Below are positions 23,749 through 33,582 of a stretch of DNA of 64,000 bases, in pieces. The DNA is from Aquificaceae bacterium (GTDB taxonomy: Bacteria > Aquificota > Aquificia > Aquificales > Aquificaceae). The position numbers were made by a program, and so were the translations under genes. Position 1 is the stretch's first letter. The number at the start of each line of letters is the position of its first letter. The DNA is taken from NCBI GenBank assembly GCA_027014155.1, contig JALWEG010000042.1:1-64000 (forward strand), read 5' to 3'. Under the pieces are notes generated by a model. That model made no database searches. It had not been told where the DNA came from and saw nothing but the letters and a program-made list of their open reading frames with translations.

Positions 23749-23804
23749 TGCCTTAAGAGCTATAATAATTATATTATTCCGACGCTCTTCCTACATACCT
23801 CAAA

Positions 23805-25154
23805 ATGCAAAGGGAACCTATAGTTGCCGTAGCTACCCCTTACGGAGAGGGTGCGATAGGACTGATAAGGCTCTCCGGCAAAGGGGTTCTACAGATAGTC
23901 CGCAGGTTTTTTAAGACTAAGGACGATATTAAACCGCGCTTCTCCCACTACGGGGAGTTGATTGACGCAGAGGGAAACGTCTTGGACGAGGGCTTGCTCG
24001 TTTACTTTAAGGCTCCCCACAGCTACACGGGTGAAGACCTCGTGGAGGTTTCCCTGCACGGCAACCCCATGATTTTGAGAGATGCGCTAAGGCTTTTCCT
24101 GTCTGCCGGGTGCAGGCTTGCAGAGCCGGGGGAGTTCACCAAGAGGGCCTTTCTCAACGGCAAAATAGACCTGACTCAAGCGGAGGCGGTGGCCGAGCTT
24201 ATAACCTCAAAAAGCGAGCTGGCCAGAAGGAATGCCTTAAAACAGCTCAGGGGTGAGCTTTCCAGAAAAGTGAACCGGCTCAGAGAGAGCCTATTGGAGC
24301 TTTGCGCTTACCTTGAGGCCGACATAGAGTTCTCCGAAGAGGACATTCCCACCATTACCAAGGAGCAGGTCATAAGCCGCGTGGGCGAAGTGCTGGACTC
24401 TATAAACCGACTCCTGGACACCGCCAAGACGGGTAAGTTTCTAAGGGAAGGTATAAAGCTTGCCATAGTAGGCAGGCCCAACGTGGGTAAATCCTCTCTC
24501 TTCAACGCCCTGCTCAGGAGGGAAAGGGCCATAGTTACGGATATAGAGGGAACCACGAGGGACTTCTTGGAGGAATCCGTGAGCCTTAAGGGTGTGCCGG
24601 TCGTGCTGGTGGACACCGCGGGCATAAGGGAGACCCAGGACCCGGTAGAGAGGATAGGTGTAGAGCGTTCCGAGGAGAAGGTTAGGGAGGCAGACCTGAT
24701 TCTCTTCGTGATAGACGCCTCAGAACCGCTACGGAAGGAGGATAAGGAGATTTACGAAAAGGTAAGGGAAAAGGAGCATTTAGTAGTTGCTAACAAGGTG
24801 GATTTGGGCTATAAAGTAAGTGTTGAAATTTTTGAAGGAGATTCTATAATAAAGGTAAGTGCACTAAAAAAATCAGGAATACAAGAGCTTGAAAGGGAAA
24901 TTCTAAATCGCGTAGGTATAAACCTTGATGGAGAGGTTGGCGCTTACATATCCTTAAGACATGAGGTTAACCTTAAAAAATCTAAGGAAGTGCTTGAAAG
25001 ATTTTTAGAGAGATACAGAAGGCAAGATATAAGTCCGGAGATAGCCATGCTGGACATCAGAGAGGCAACGCTCTACTTGGAAGAGATAGTGGGGACCGTT
25101 GCCACCGAAGACATCTTAGGAAGTATCTTTTCAAGATTCTGCATAGGCAAGTAA
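23805..25154 (+). CDS. mnmE: tRNA modification GTPase MnmE
   Basis: A 449-residue protein with the N-terminal folate-binding domain ([19 protein letters not shown]), helical domain, inserted Ras-like G domain ([26 protein letters not shown]) and the C-terminal CIGK motif needed for catalysis. With MnmG it makes cmnm5U34. The stretch about 24780-25030, which covers the end of the G domain, is markedly AT-richer than the rest of the gene. A TATAAT lies about 40 nt upstream of the start. Confidence 0.97.
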   Translation: MQREPIVAVATPYGEGAIGLIRLSGKGVLQIVRRFFKTKDDIKPRFSHYGELIDAEGNVLDEGLLVYFKAPHSYTGEDLVEVSLHGNPMILRDALRLFLSAGCRLAEPGEFTKRAFLNGKIDLTQAEAVAELITSKSELARRNALKQLRGELSRKVNRLRESLLELCAYLEADIEFSEEDIPTITKEQVISRVGEVLDSINRLLDTAKTGKFLREGIKLAIVGRPNVGKSSLFNALLRRERAIVTDIEGTTRDFLEESVSLKGVPVVLVDTAGIRETQDPVERIGVERSEEKVREADLILFVIDASEPLRKEDKEIYEKVREKEHLVVANKVDLGYKVSVEIFEGDSIIKVSALKKSGIQELEREILNRVGINLDGEVGAYISLRHEVNLKKSKEVLERFLERYRRQDISPEIAMLDIREATLYLEEIVGTVATEDILGSIFSRFCIGK

Positions 25155-25167
25155 GGAGGAGACATTC

Positions 25168-26457
25168 ATGCAAGGACAGGTTGAGGAGAAGAAGCTTTAC
25201 AGCTTAGAAGACCTGAAGAAGCTCACCCTCTTTGAACTACAGAAATTGGGCAAAGAGCTTGGACTGACGAGAACCACGGGACTTAAGAAGGAAGAGCTTA
25301 TAGAGAGGATTCTCTCGGCGCAGGCTCAGGACGAGGGTCTGATATTCGTCCGCGGGGTTCTTGAAATACTACCCGAAGGCTACGGCTTTATGAGAAGTGC
25401 CGGCAACAACTACATGCCCAGCTGGGACGACGTTTATGTAGCTCCCTCCCAGATAAAGAAGTTTGGCCTGCGTATAGGGGATACCATAATAGGCTTCGCA
25501 AGGCCTCCAAAGGACAACGAGAAGTATAAGGCTCTGATAAAGATGGAGGCGGTCAACAACATACCCGCAGACCCCGAAAAGCTCAGGAAGAGGCCTATAT
25601 TTGATAGATTGACCCCCTACCACCCCACCGAAAGGTTTGACCTGGAGTTCAGTCCCCACGAGCTTTCCACGAGAGTGGTGAGCCTTATAGCTCCCATAGG
25701 TAAGGGACAGAGGGGAATGATAGTGGCTCCTCCCAAGGCAGGTAAGACGGTTCTCCTGCAGAAGCTTTCCAGAGCGATAATAGAGAATCACCCGGAGGTT
25801 CACCTCATAATCCTGCTGATAGACGAGCGTCCTGAAGAGGTCACGGAGATGCGCAGGATAGTGGGTGATGGAGCGGAGGTCGTAGCGTCCACCTTTGACG
25901 AGCCTCCCGAAAGGCACATGCAGGTGGCCGAGCTGGTGGTGGAGAAGGCCAAAAGGTTGGTGGAATTAAAACAGGACGTGGTAATCCTCCTTGACTCAAT
26001 GACCAGGTTCGCGAGGGCATCTAACGCCGTCACGCCTCCGACGGGCAGGGTTCTGTCCGGTGGTATAGAGGCTACAGCCCTCCAGAGGCCGAAGAAGTTC
26101 TTCGGCGCGGCGAGAAATATAGAGGAAGGCGGCTCGCTGACGATAATAGCCACCGCCTTGATAGAGACGGGTTCAAGAATGGACGACGTCATATACGAAG
26201 AGTTCAAGGGAACGGGCAACATGGAGATACACTTGGACAGGAGACTCATGGAGCGTAGGATATTCCCGGCCATAAACATAGAGAAGTCGGGCACGAGGAG
26301 AGAGGAGCTGCTGCTTGAACAGTGGGAGCTTCAGAGGATATGGGTTCTAAGAAAGTTCCTCGCCACCATGGACGCCGTGGAGGCTATGGAGTTTCTGCTG
26401 GACAAGCTCAAAAAGTTCAAAACTAACAAAGATTTCCTCAAGGCTATGAACGCTTGA
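25168..26457 (+). CDS. rho: Transcription termination factor Rho
   Basis: A 429-residue Rho with the N-terminal helical Rho_N domain, the cold-shock RNA-binding domain ([10 protein letters not shown]), Walker A APPKAGKT and Walker [18 protein letters not shown], plus the Q/R loops (GTGNMEIHL). Length is standard. It has a GGAGGA ribosome site and follows mnmE by 13 bp. Confidence 0.98.
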   Translation: MQGQVEEKKLYSLEDLKKLTLFELQKLGKELGLTRTTGLKKEELIERILSAQAQDEGLIFVRGVLEILPEGYGFMRSAGNNYMPSWDDVYVAPSQIKKFGLRIGDTIIGFARPPKDNEKYKALIKMEAVNNIPADPEKLRKRPIFDRLTPYHPTERFDLEFSPHELSTRVVSLIAPIGKGQRGMIVAPPKAGKTVLLQKLSRAIIENHPEVHLIILLIDERPEEVTEMRRIVGDGAEVVASTFDEPPERHMQVAELVVEKAKRLVELKQDVVILLDSMTRFARASNAVTPPTGRVLSGGIEATALQRPKKFFGAARNIEEGGSLTIIATALIETGSRMDDVIYEEFKGTGNMEIHLDRRLMERRIFPAINIEKSGTRREELLLEQWELQRIWVLRKFLATMDAVEAMEFLLDKLKKFKTNKDFLKAMNA

Positions 26458-26496
26458 TGCTATAATAAATACTTTGCAGAATCAGGAGGCGTAGAA

Positions 26497-26691
26497 ATGA
26501 AGCGAGGCATACACCCGGAGCTAAAGCCCACCACCTTCGCCTGCGGGTGCGGCAACACCTTCACACTCCTCTCCACCAAGGGAGGAACGGTCCACATAGA
26601 GGTGTGCGACAAGTGCCACCCCTTCTACGCTGGTAAGTTGAGGCTCAAGCCCATGTTCTTAGAGCTTGCCGGTGATAAGAAGAGCGATTGA
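26497..26691 (+). CDS. rpmE: 50S ribosomal protein L31
   Basis: A 64-residue L31 with [11 protein letters not shown], zinc-binding Cys residues (CGCGNTF and CDKCHPFY) of the C+ type, so zinc-dependent. The ribosome site AGGAGG lies ahead. A TATAAT at about 26460 between rho and this gene may be a separate promoter. Confidence 0.96.
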   Translation: MKRGIHPELKPTTFACGCGNTFTLLSTKGGTVHIEVCDKCHPFYAGKLRLKPMFLELAGDKKSD

Positions 26692-27779
26692 TGCTCAAGA
26701 AAGAGTTCTTAGATAGGTTAGAAACCCTATCCAAACGATACGAAACCCTTGAGAGAGAACTTTCCAAGCCCGATGTGGTGGCCGATATAAAGAGGTATAA
26801 AACCCTCAGCAAGGAGCTAAAGGAGCTTACCGAGGTCTACGAAACCTATAGGGAGTATAAAAGGCTCCTTAAAGAGAAAAGAGAACTAAAAGAGCTACTG
26901 CGCAGCTCCGAAGAAGAGTTGAGGCAGTTGGCCAAAGAAGAGCTGGAGGCTTTGGAGAACAAGCTTCCTCAGGTGGAGGAGAAGTTAAAACTCCTGCTGA
27001 TTCCCAAAGACCCCAACGAATCCAGAAACGTGATTCTGGAAATAAGGGCGGGTGCCGGGGGCGAAGAGGCAGCTCTATTTGCGGCAGACCTGCTCAGAAT
27101 GTATCAGAAGTATGCGGAGGAAAACGGTTGGAAGTTTTCAATCTTGAGCGCCAACAAGACTGGACTTGGAGGGTTCAAGGAGGTGGTTGCCCTCATAGAG
27201 GGTGAGGGAGCTTACTCCAAGCTCAAGTATGAGAGCGGCGTACACAGGGTTCAGAGGATTCCCACCACCGAGTCGGGGGGAAGGATTCATACCTCCACAG
27301 TCACGGTCGCCGTCCTGCCGGAGGTTGACGAAGCGGACGTGAACATAAACCCCGGGGACTTGAAAATAGAGACCTTCCGAGCTTCCGGAGCCGGAGGACA
27401 GTACGTAAACACTACAGAGACGGCGGTAAGGATAACCCACCTGCCCACCGGAATAGTAGTGTCTTGTCAGGATGAGAGGTCTCAGTTTCAGAACAAGCAA
27501 AAGGCATTAAAAATACTTTACGCTAAGCTCAAGGACTTTTATGAGAAGAAGAAGAGGGAGGAGATAGCCAGAGAGAGAAAGGAACAGGTTGGAACCGGTG
27601 AAAGAAGTGAGAAGATAAGAACTTACAACTTTCCCCAAAACAGGATAACGGACCATAGAATTAATCTCACCTTATACAAACTCCAGGATGTTCTTGAAGG
27701 CAGACTTGACGAAATAGTAGAGGCTCTAAAAAACCACGAGGTTGAGCGGCAACTCAAGAGCCTTGAAGAGACTGCCTAA
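26691..27779 (+). CDS. prfA: Peptide chain release factor 1
   Basis: A 362-residue RF1: coiled N-terminal domain, [28 protein letters not shown] core, the catalytic GGQ in [22 protein letters not shown], and [15 protein letters not shown]. It recognises UAG and UAA. The ATG at 26691 shares its A with the rpmE stop codon; a TTG one codon earlier is less likely. The 3' end overlaps the convergent minE by 4 bp. Confidence 0.96.
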   Translation: MLKKEFLDRLETLSKRYETLERELSKPDVVADIKRYKTLSKELKELTEVYETYREYKRLLKEKRELKELLRSSEEELRQLAKEELEALENKLPQVEEKLKLLLIPKDPNESRNVILEIRAGAGGEEAALFAADLLRMYQKYAEENGWKFSILSANKTGLGGFKEVVALIEGEGAYSKLKYESGVHRVQRIPTTESGGRIHTSTVTVAVLPEVDEADVNINPGDLKIETFRASGAGGQYVNTTETAVRITHLPTGIVVSCQDERSQFQNKQKALKILYAKLKDFYEKKKREEIARERKEQVGTGERSEKIRTYNFPQNRITDHRINLTLYKLQDVLEGRLDEIVEALKNHEVERQLKSLEETA

Positions 27780-28024
27780 TTATTCCCTCTGAAGGGTATG
27801 CTTATCCAAAGCTCCTCTTTCTCGTCCTCGTTCGTTTTTAGAGAAACGTCTATGCTGGTGGCCTCAAACTGAGGATACTTGGAGAAGAGGGATATTAAAT
27901 CTTCCTTCAGCTTTTCAACTATGCTGGGAGGCAGTCCCTTCCTTTCGTAAGACAAAACCAGCGTCAACCTTTTCTTGGCTATATCTTTACTCTTCCTTCC
28001 AAAGAGCGATTTAAACAACTTCAA
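27776..28024 (-). CDS. minE: Cell division topological specificity factor MinE
   Basis: An 82-residue Min[45 protein letters not shown] followed by the antiparallel dimer domain. It stimulates MinD ATPase to drive Min positioning. Last gene of the leftward minC-minD-minE unit, with a 4-bp overlap with minD. Confidence 0.93.
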   Translation of the reverse strand: MKLFKSLFGRKSKDIAKKRLTLVLSYERKGLPPSIVEKLKEDLISLFSKYPQFEATSIDVSLKTNEDEKEELWISIPFRGNN

Positions 28025-28809
28025 CCCCCGAATATTTTGCTCAAAAACCCTTCCTTTTCCCCATACCTAACCATGGGAACCTCTTCCCCCAAAATGCGCC
28101 TCGCTATGTCCATTATAGCTTTGGAGGCGTTAAACTTCTCGTGCAACACTATCGGCTCACCCCTGTTGGTGAAATCAATCAGCTTTTCCTCCTCCGGCAC
28201 TATTCCCAGGAGCTTAGCTTTGAGGATTTCTATTATGTCCTCAACCGAGAGCATCTCTCCCTTCTTGACCAATCTCCACCTTATACGGTTTACCACCACC
28301 GAGTAGTCTTCCTTGTTCTTACTCTCCAGCAAGCCTATCACCCTATCCGAGTCTCTGACGGAAGATACCTCTGGGTTTACCACTATGATGGCTCTGTCGG
28401 CCGGAGCTACCGCTATCTGAAAGCCCTGCTCTATACCTGCGGGGGAATCTATCAGTATGTAATCAAACTCCCCGCCAGAGCTTAGGGATTCCACCAACTT
28501 CACCCACTTATCCGGGTCTACGGCGTCCTTGTTCTTGGTCTGATTCGCCGGCAGCAGGTAAAGGGGAAGCCCCCTCTTATCTTTTACGAGGGCCTTTTCG
28601 GGTTGAGCCCTGCCCTCAAGCACGTCAAGTATGTCGTAAACTATGCGGTTTTCAAGCCCAAGAATCATATCAAGGTTTCTTAGGCCTATGTCCGCATCAA
28701 TCAGGAGAACCTTCTTCCCCAGCTTGGCGAGTGCGGTACCTATGTTGGCCGTTATGGTCGTCTTCCCAACTCCTCCTTTGCCCGATGTGATAACTATCGT
28801 TTCCGCCAT
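28021..28809 (-). CDS. minD: Septum site-determining ATPase MinD
   Basis: A 262-residue ParA/MinD ATPase with deviant Walker A SGKGGVGKTT, LLIDADIGLRNLD, IDSPAGIEQGF and a C-terminal amphipathic membrane-targeting tail ([10 protein letters not shown]). Forms the membrane oscillator or gradient with MinC and MinE. Confidence 0.97.
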   Translation of the reverse strand: MAETIVITSGKGGVGKTTITANIGTALAKLGKKVLLIDADIGLRNLDMILGLENRIVYDILDVLEGRAQPEKALVKDKRGLPLYLLPANQTKNKDAVDPDKWVKLVESLSSGGEFDYILIDSPAGIEQGFQIAVAPADRAIIVVNPEVSSVRDSDRVIGLLESKNKEDYSVVVNRIRWRLVKKGEMLSVEDIIEILKAKLLGIVPEEEKLIDFTNRGEPIVLHEKFNASKAIMDIARRILGEEVPMVRYGEKEGFLSKIFGG

Positions 28810-28819
28810 CTATGCCACC

Positions 28820-29401
28820 TCAAACCTTTTCTAAAACTATCGTTCCCTCCTCTACTTTAGCCACCTCCGGGTATCCCGGGGATTCTCTCTCGCTGTCGTC
28901 GGATATGGCCAGCTTCTTACCTATTCTTATCTGCTGGGGTTCCATTCTTAAAGCTACCACGACCGCTGCCTCGTCTCCCAAAGCACCCGCTATGGCCACA
29001 CCCCTTAGAGTTCCCATTACTATAATATTACCCGTTGCAACAACTTCTGCATCTTTATTTACATCACCCAATATGAGTATATCCCCCCCGTGCTCAACCC
29101 TTTGACCCGAACGTAGAGACTTGTCAACAACCTTTAACCTCTCGGAGGTCGGAGTGCTCTCCTCCCGCTTGGCGGGTATCTGCTTTATACTCCTTAGGCT
29201 TTTGCTTGATAAGAACTCCTCCAACTCATCCAATTCCTGTTGAGAGAAGTCTTGGGGATTGCTTATGAGGAAATATCCTCCCTCAAAGAGCTTACCGCTC
29301 AGGCGCTGTGAGATTTCAGCCTTTAGGTCTTCTAAGCTCTTGCCTTCTTTCTCTATCCTGAGCGATATTACCGGAAGAGTTATGCCCCTCACTTCAATCA
29401 T
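28820..29401 (-). CDS. minC: Septum site-determining protein MinC
   Basis: A 193-residue MinC: variable N-terminal FtsZ-inhibiting domain (to about residue 90) and the conserved beta-helix C-domain with VVDKSLRSGQRVEHGGDILILGDVNKDAEVVATGNIIVMGTLRGVA. Inhibits Z-ring assembly. Starts the min operon. Confidence 0.95.
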   Translation of the reverse strand: MIEVRGITLPVISLRIEKEGKSLEDLKAEISQRLSGKLFEGGYFLISNPQDFSQQELDELEEFLSSKSLRSIKQIPAKREESTPTSERLKVVDKSLRSGQRVEHGGDILILGDVNKDAEVVATGNIIVMGTLRGVAIAGALGDEAAVVVALRMEPQQIRIGKKLAISDDSERESPGYPEVAKVEEGTIVLEKV

Positions 29402-29423
29402 GTTGTTTAATAAATTAATTATA

Positions 29424-29987
29424 CTACGAGAATATCTCTGCGAGAATCTCCTTCTTACCTGTGCCCTCCTTTGCGGAGGAAATTATCCTCTTAGCGTGGG
29501 GAAATCTATCTTTCAGCACCTTTGTGGTCTTTGAAATCTCCCTCTGGGTGGCCTTGTCGGCCTTGGTTAGGACGAGGGTAAAGGGTAGTCCCATAAAACT
29601 GAGCCATTCCATCATCTGCATATCGGAAGCTTGGGGACCTACGAGGGCATCTATGAGCTGGAACACCCTCTTTATGTTATCTCTGCGTTCCGTGAAGTAG
29701 TTTTCCATCATCACCTTCCATCTGTTTCTCTCCTCCTTAGACCTTTTGGCAAAGCCGTATCCGGGAACGTCCACCAGATAAAGTTTGTCTTCCAGCAGGA
29801 AGAAGTTCACGGTTCTGGTTCTCCCGGGCTGTTTGCTGACTTTAGCTACGTTTCTGCCGGTTATCAGGTTTATGAGAGATGATTTTCCCACGTTGGAGCG
29901 GCCTACGAACACGACCTCGGGTCTGTCTTTGGGGGGGAAGTTCTCCGTAGATGAGCTTACCAGCTCAACCCTCATTTCGGGTGGCAC
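29424..29987 (-). CDS. engB: Ribosome biogenesis GTPase EngB (YsxC)
   Basis: A 187-residue small GTPase: G1 GRSNVGKSS, G2/G3 GRTRTVNFFL and DVPGYGFAKR, G4 TKAD, G5 SSAKEGTGK. Essential in large-subunit assembly. It overlaps the upstream hypothetical gene by 16 bp. Confidence 0.95.
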   Translation of the reverse strand: MPPEMRVELVSSSTENFPPKDRPEVVFVGRSNVGKSSLINLITGRNVAKVSKQPGRTRTVNFFLLEDKLYLVDVPGYGFAKRSKEERNRWKVMMENYFTERRDNIKRVFQLIDALVGPQASDMQMMEWLSFMGLPFTLVLTKADKATQREISKTTKVLKDRFPHAKRIISSAKEGTGKKEILAEIFS

Positions 29988-30406
29988 TTGAGTTCCAGCA
30001 GAAGCTCGTATATGAGCTTTATGGGTATGGAGAGTGCCTGCTCTAAGTGTCTGTCCGATAGGCTCTCCAAGGTTCTGAAGTAGTGGAAGAGCTCCAGTAT
30101 CTCGGCAACGGAGCAGTACAGGTCCTTTTTCAGGTCTTCCAGGTCCTGTCTGACCTGCTCTTTTTGCTTCCCCTCATGGAGGCTTTCGTAAGTCTCCTCG
30201 TTTGCCTTCAGCTCGTCTAAGAGCTCCAGCAGGTAGCACTTTACCTTCTGGTGGTAATCCTCAATCTTTTCCGTCAGAATCTCACCGGCTATCTTCTCCT
30301 CCTCTTCCCTTACCAACTTTTGGTAAAGCTCCTTTAGCTCTTTGTGCTCCTTGATTTTTTCCATGCAGCTCCCCACACATTCCTGAAAGGTTATCCCCTT
30401 TTTCAT
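29972..30406 (-). CDS. Helical hypothetical protein between engB and dtd
   Basis: A 144-residue, almost wholly helical, strongly charged protein with Cys residues at both ends (FQECVGSCMEKIKEH and ELKCHPK) and KVKCYLLELLDELKANEETYE in the middle. The pattern of spaced acidic and basic helices suggests a four-helix bundle. No family is recognised. Its close coupling to engB (16-bp overlap) and dtd (12 bp) shows it is a genuine operon member. Confidence 0.7.
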   Translation of the reverse strand: MKKGITFQECVGSCMEKIKEHKELKELYQKLVREEEEKIAGEILTEKIEDYHQKVKCYLLELLDELKANEETYESLHEGKQKEQVRQDLEDLKKDLYCSVAEILELFHYFRTLESLSDRHLEQALSIPIKLIYELLLELKCHPK

Positions 30407-30418
30407 ACCTTTCCTCCT

Positions 30419-30868
30419 TTACAGGTTTTCCGAGTCCAGAACCAAAGTCACCGGACCCCAGTTCTGTATGTAAACCTCCATCATGGCGCCGAAGATGCCG
30501 CTTTCCACCTTGGGAACTCCCAAGGCTTTAAGCTCCTCAATAAAGGCCTCGTAAAGCTCCTTAGCTCTTTTTGGTTCCTCCGCCTCCTCAAAGCTGGGGC
30601 GCTTTCCCTTCTTCGTATTCGCGTACAGAGTGAACTGGGAGACCACCAAAGCCTCGCCACCCACATCTAACAGAGAGAAGTAAAACCTGCCTTCCTCGTT
30701 CTCAAATATTCTTAGGTTTACCACCTTTTTGGCCAACCTGCTTACGTCTTCCTGGGTATCTCCCTTTTTCACACCTAAGAGTATGTTCAAACCCTTGCCT
30801 ATGCTTCCGACCACCTTGCCGTCCACCTCAACCCGTGAAGAGTTTACCCTCTGGAGTACCACTCTCAT
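30419..30868 (-). CDS. dtd: D-aminoacyl-tRNA deacylase
   Basis: A 149-residue DTD: MRVVLQRVNSSRVEVDG, LRIFENEEGRFYFSLLDVGGEALVVSQFTLYA (SQFTL motif) and IQNWGPVTLVLDS with the cross-subunit GP motif. Removes D-amino acids from mischarged tRNA. Six bases separate it from era. Confidence 0.96.
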   Translation of the reverse strand: MRVVLQRVNSSRVEVDGKVVGSIGKGLNILLGVKKGDTQEDVSRLAKKVVNLRIFENEEGRFYFSLLDVGGEALVVSQFTLYANTKKGKRPSFEEAEEPKRAKELYEAFIEELKALGVPKVESGIFGAMMEVYIQNWGPVTLVLDSENL

Positions 30869-30874
30869 GTGAAC

Positions 30875-31783
30875 TCACTCCATATAGTAGCCGAACATTC
30901 TGACCAGCTCCGGCCGCCTCCTCCAATCTGGTTTTACCTTGACCCTAAGCTCTAAAAAGACCTTCCTGCCCGTTAGGATTTCCAGCTCTTGGCGCGCCTT
31001 TTTACCTATCTCTTTGAGCATACGCCCGCCTTTACCTATAACTATCGCCTTGAGGTTTTCTCTGTCAACTATCAACTCCGCCCGAATTACGAGAACCTGA
31101 GGGTTCTTCTCCCCCGGAGATATGTCCTCTATCACCACGGCTATGGAAGTAGGCACCTCCTCCTTTGTCAGGAGCATGGCCTTCTCCCTGATGATTTCTG
31201 CCGCCATGAGTCTGAGGGGCAGGTCGGTTATCATGTCTTCGGGAAAGAGAGGCTCACCTTCTGGCAGGTAGTTTATGAGGGTCTTCTCCAGCTCGTCAAG
31301 GTTGGTGCCCTTGAGCGCGCTTACGGGAACCACTTCCTTTATCTGGGGGTGTTTTGAACTTAGCTCCTCTATCATGGGCAGAACCTCTTTAACGTCCCTT
31401 AAAGAGTCTATCTTGTTTATCACGAGGATAACGGGCTTCTCGTCCGCCACCGGTTTTATGTAGTTCTGGAATACCTCTTCATCTCTGCTTCTCCAGCCTT
31501 CCCCTGCATCTATCATGAAGAGAACTACATCGCTCTCCTGCAGAGTTTGCTGAGCGGTTCTGACCATGGCTTGTCCGAGGGCGTCTTTGGGTCTGTATAT
31601 ACCCGGCGTATCAAGGAAAACGACCTGGGCCGTGTCGGGAATGTTCTTGACTCCCAGCACCCTTATCCGGGTAGTTCCCGCCTTGGGAGACACTATGGAC
31701 ACCTTTCTTCCTATCAAGTTGTTCATAAGGGTGGATTTACCCACGTTGGGCTTGCCCACCACCGCCACGAATCCGACTTTCAT
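30875..31783 (-). CDS. era: GTPase Era
   Basis: A 302-residue Era with G1 VGKPNVGKSTLMN, G3 DTPGIY, G4 NKID and a C-terminal KH domain (ENLKAIVIGKGGRMLKEIGKKARQELE). Matures 16S rRNA and 30S subunits. Stop/start overlap with trpF by one base. Confidence 0.97.
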   Translation of the reverse strand: MKVGFVAVVGKPNVGKSTLMNNLIGRKVSIVSPKAGTTRIRVLGVKNIPDTAQVVFLDTPGIYRPKDALGQAMVRTAQQTLQESDVVLFMIDAGEGWRSRDEEVFQNYIKPVADEKPVILVINKIDSLRDVKEVLPMIEELSSKHPQIKEVVPVSALKGTNLDELEKTLINYLPEGEPLFPEDMITDLPLRLMAAEIIREKAMLLTKEEVPTSIAVVIEDISPGEKNPQVLVIRAELIVDRENLKAIVIGKGGRMLKEIGKKARQELEILTGRKVFLELRVKVKPDWRRRPELVRMFGYYME

Positions 31784-32391
31784 CAGGCCAAAGCCTCCTT
31801 TATAAATCTCTTAACCTTCTGGGCATCTTTAATTCCGGGTTCTGACTCCACGCCCGATGAGACATCAACCCCGAAGGGCCGAACCCTCTTTATCGCCTCT
31901 TTGACGTTCTCCGGCTTAAGTCCCCCGGAGAGTATAACCCTGAAGCCTTTCTCCACCAGCTTTCTGGCTATATCCCAATTGAAGGTTTTGCCGGTTCCTC
32001 CGTAGGAGTCCTTAGAGTAGGTATCCAGCAAAACCGCGTAAGCTCGCTTCCAGCGCTCGTCAACTTCCGGCATCTTATCGGCAACGCGAAAGGCCTTTAT
32101 AACCCTGTGCATGCCTACAGACTTGGCAAGCTCCACGCTCTCCTCTCCGTGCAGTTGGACGAGATTAAAGCCCTCCTCAAAGGCCTTTAGAATCTCCTGC
32201 CTGGAAGGGTTTACCATGACGGCTACACTCTGAGCTTTTCTCAGAACTTTCAGTACCTCTTTACGTCCCTCCTCGGGAAGGAATCTCGGACTTTTTGGAT
32301 ACAGAATCACCCCCACCAAGCTTGCACCCTCTTCCTGAGCCAGGATGGCGTCTTGGGGACGGGTTATGCCGCATATCTTCACTTCCATCAA
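31783..32391 (-). CDS. trpF: Phosphoribosylanthranilate isomerase TrpF
   Basis: A 202-residue TIM barrel: VKICGITRPQDA with catalytic Cys, LVQLHGEESVE, VLLDTYSKDSYGGTGKTFNWD (general acid Asp) and ILSGGLKPENVKEAI. Third step of tryptophan synthesis after anthranilate; other trp genes are not adjacent. Two adjacent ATGs could start it. Confidence 0.96.
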   Translation of the reverse strand: MMEVKICGITRPQDAILAQEEGASLVGVILYPKSPRFLPEEGRKEVLKVLRKAQSVAVMVNPSRQEILKAFEEGFNLVQLHGEESVELAKSVGMHRVIKAFRVADKMPEVDERWKRAYAVLLDTYSKDSYGGTGKTFNWDIARKLVEKGFRVILSGGLKPENVKEAIKRVRPFGVDVSSGVESEPGIKDAQKVKRFIKEALA

Positions 32392-32404
32392 CTTCCTATT
32401 CTAC

Positions 32405-32863
32405 TCAATCGCACTTGCTCAGAGCTCGGCTTAGCATTTTCTTCATTCTCTCGTAGTGAAGGCCCTTCCACAGGAGGAGGTCGCACCTTGGACAGTAGGT
32501 AAAGTCGTAGGCGCTTTCGTAAGCTTTTGGGGGCACCCTGTCTTTAAACTCTTCCTTCTTGACGGACTTAAGTTTTGCACCGCACTCTGGACAGAGGTTG
32601 AGTCTTAGCTCACTACTTAAGGATAGCCTCTTGATTACCATGCAGAGCTGAAGCTCCCAATCGTGTCTGGGAACCACGATGTAGCGTATGTTTACCTTCC
32701 TGAGAGTTCTCTCCCACCTCCTTGAGGTCGTAATGAAGACCCTATCCTGGTTCTTGCTCAAGACCTGCGGACTGATGGAAGATGTCAGAACTTCGGTGTC
32801 GTATCCCAGGAACCTGAGCCACTTTGCCAACTTGGAGAGGTTGTTTTCCAGCAGAAACTTCAA
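32405..32863 (-). CDS. Mut7-C PIN-like RNase domain protein with zinc ribbon
   Basis: A 152-residue protein: N-terminal DUF5615/PIN-like fold (KFLLENNLSKLAKWLRFLGYDTEVL ... RVFITTSRRW) and a C-terminal zinc ribbon (CPECGAKL...CPRCDLLLWKG). This is the Mut7-C family, predicted RNases common in thermophiles. The first acidic site usually Asp in LDxxL appears as Glu (LLENNL). Overlaps cdsA by 4 bp. Confidence 0.85.
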   Translation of the reverse strand: MKFLLENNLSKLAKWLRFLGYDTEVLTSSISPQVLSKNQDRVFITTSRRWERTLRKVNIRYIVVPRHDWELQLCMVIKRLSLSSELRLNLCPECGAKLKSVKKEEFKDRVPPKAYESAYDFTYCPRCDLLLWKGLHYERMKKMLSRALSKCD

Positions 32864-33582
32864 GCCGATGCCCTTTGCAGGACAAACAGGTAAGCAGGAG
32901 CCGCGAATATTAGGGAATCAAACCTGTCCGTGAACCCACCGTGGCTTCCCAAGGCTTGAGAGAAGTCCTTTATCCCCAACTGCCTCTTTATGAAGCTCTT
33001 GAAGTAGTCCCCTACGGCGGCAAAGAAGAGGATAAGCAGTGCTACGGAAAGGCTCTTTACCATACCCCAGCCCGACAGAGTCCACAACACTGCCCAGCTG
33101 ACGGCGAAGGCCCCTAAGTATCCCTCCAGCGTCTTTTTGGGCGATATCTTTGGGAATACGGGGGTCTTTCCAAACCTTCTGCCTATGTAGTAGGCGGAGA
33201 CGTCTATAGCCCACACGCCCAGAATTAGCACCAGCAAAGGTTTGAAACCCAAGGCTCTTACATCTACGAGAAAGGACGGAAGGAAACCCGCGTACATTAA
33301 AACCAAAAAGGCTCGCATGAAGCCGTCTAAGCTCCAGCGCTTATAGCCGTAAGCCAAAGAGAGCAGACCCACCACCGGTAGTGTGAGGGAGTCCATAGAG
33401 ACGTATATGAGAGGGACGAAGAAGGCGTAGTAGGACACTTCCTCCACATCTAAGGCGCTTGCCACCTCCTTGGCTATTAAGAGAGAGAGCAGAGCCACCG
33501 CGAACACGAAGAGCTGGTAGGGCAAAAACGCACAGACTAAGGTAGCTGTGCCTATCAAAAGTCCCGTTCTCTCCCTACTCAT
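32860..33582 (-). CDS. cdsA: Phosphatidate cytidylyltransferase CdsA
   Basis: About 240 residues, seven to eight TM helices, with the C-terminal CDP-diglyceride synthase signature DYFKSFIKRQLGIKDFSQALGSHGGFTDRFDSL. Makes CDP-diacylglycerol for phospholipids. The ATG at 33582 overlaps the uppS stop (AATGAGTAG); an in-frame ATG four codons further upstream is less likely. Confidence 0.93.
   Translation of the reverse strand: MSRERTGLLIGTATLVCAFLPYQLFVFAVALLSLLIAKEVASALDVEEVSYYAFFVPLIYVSMDSLTLPVVGLLSLAYGYKRWSLDGFMRAFLVLMYAGFLPSFLVDVRALGFKPLLVLILGVWAIDVSAYYIGRRFGKTPVFPKISPKKTLEGYLGAFAVSWAVLWTLSGWGMVKSLSVALLILFFAAVGDYFKSFIKRQLGIKDFSQALGSHGGFTDRFDSLIFAAPAYLFVLQRASA

Noticed and set aside
23749-23804. 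Confident assignment of the TATAAT between tRNA-Leu and mnmE
   Set aside because: The AT-rich stretch offers -10-like sequences on both strands and no clear -35, so direction cannot be decided.
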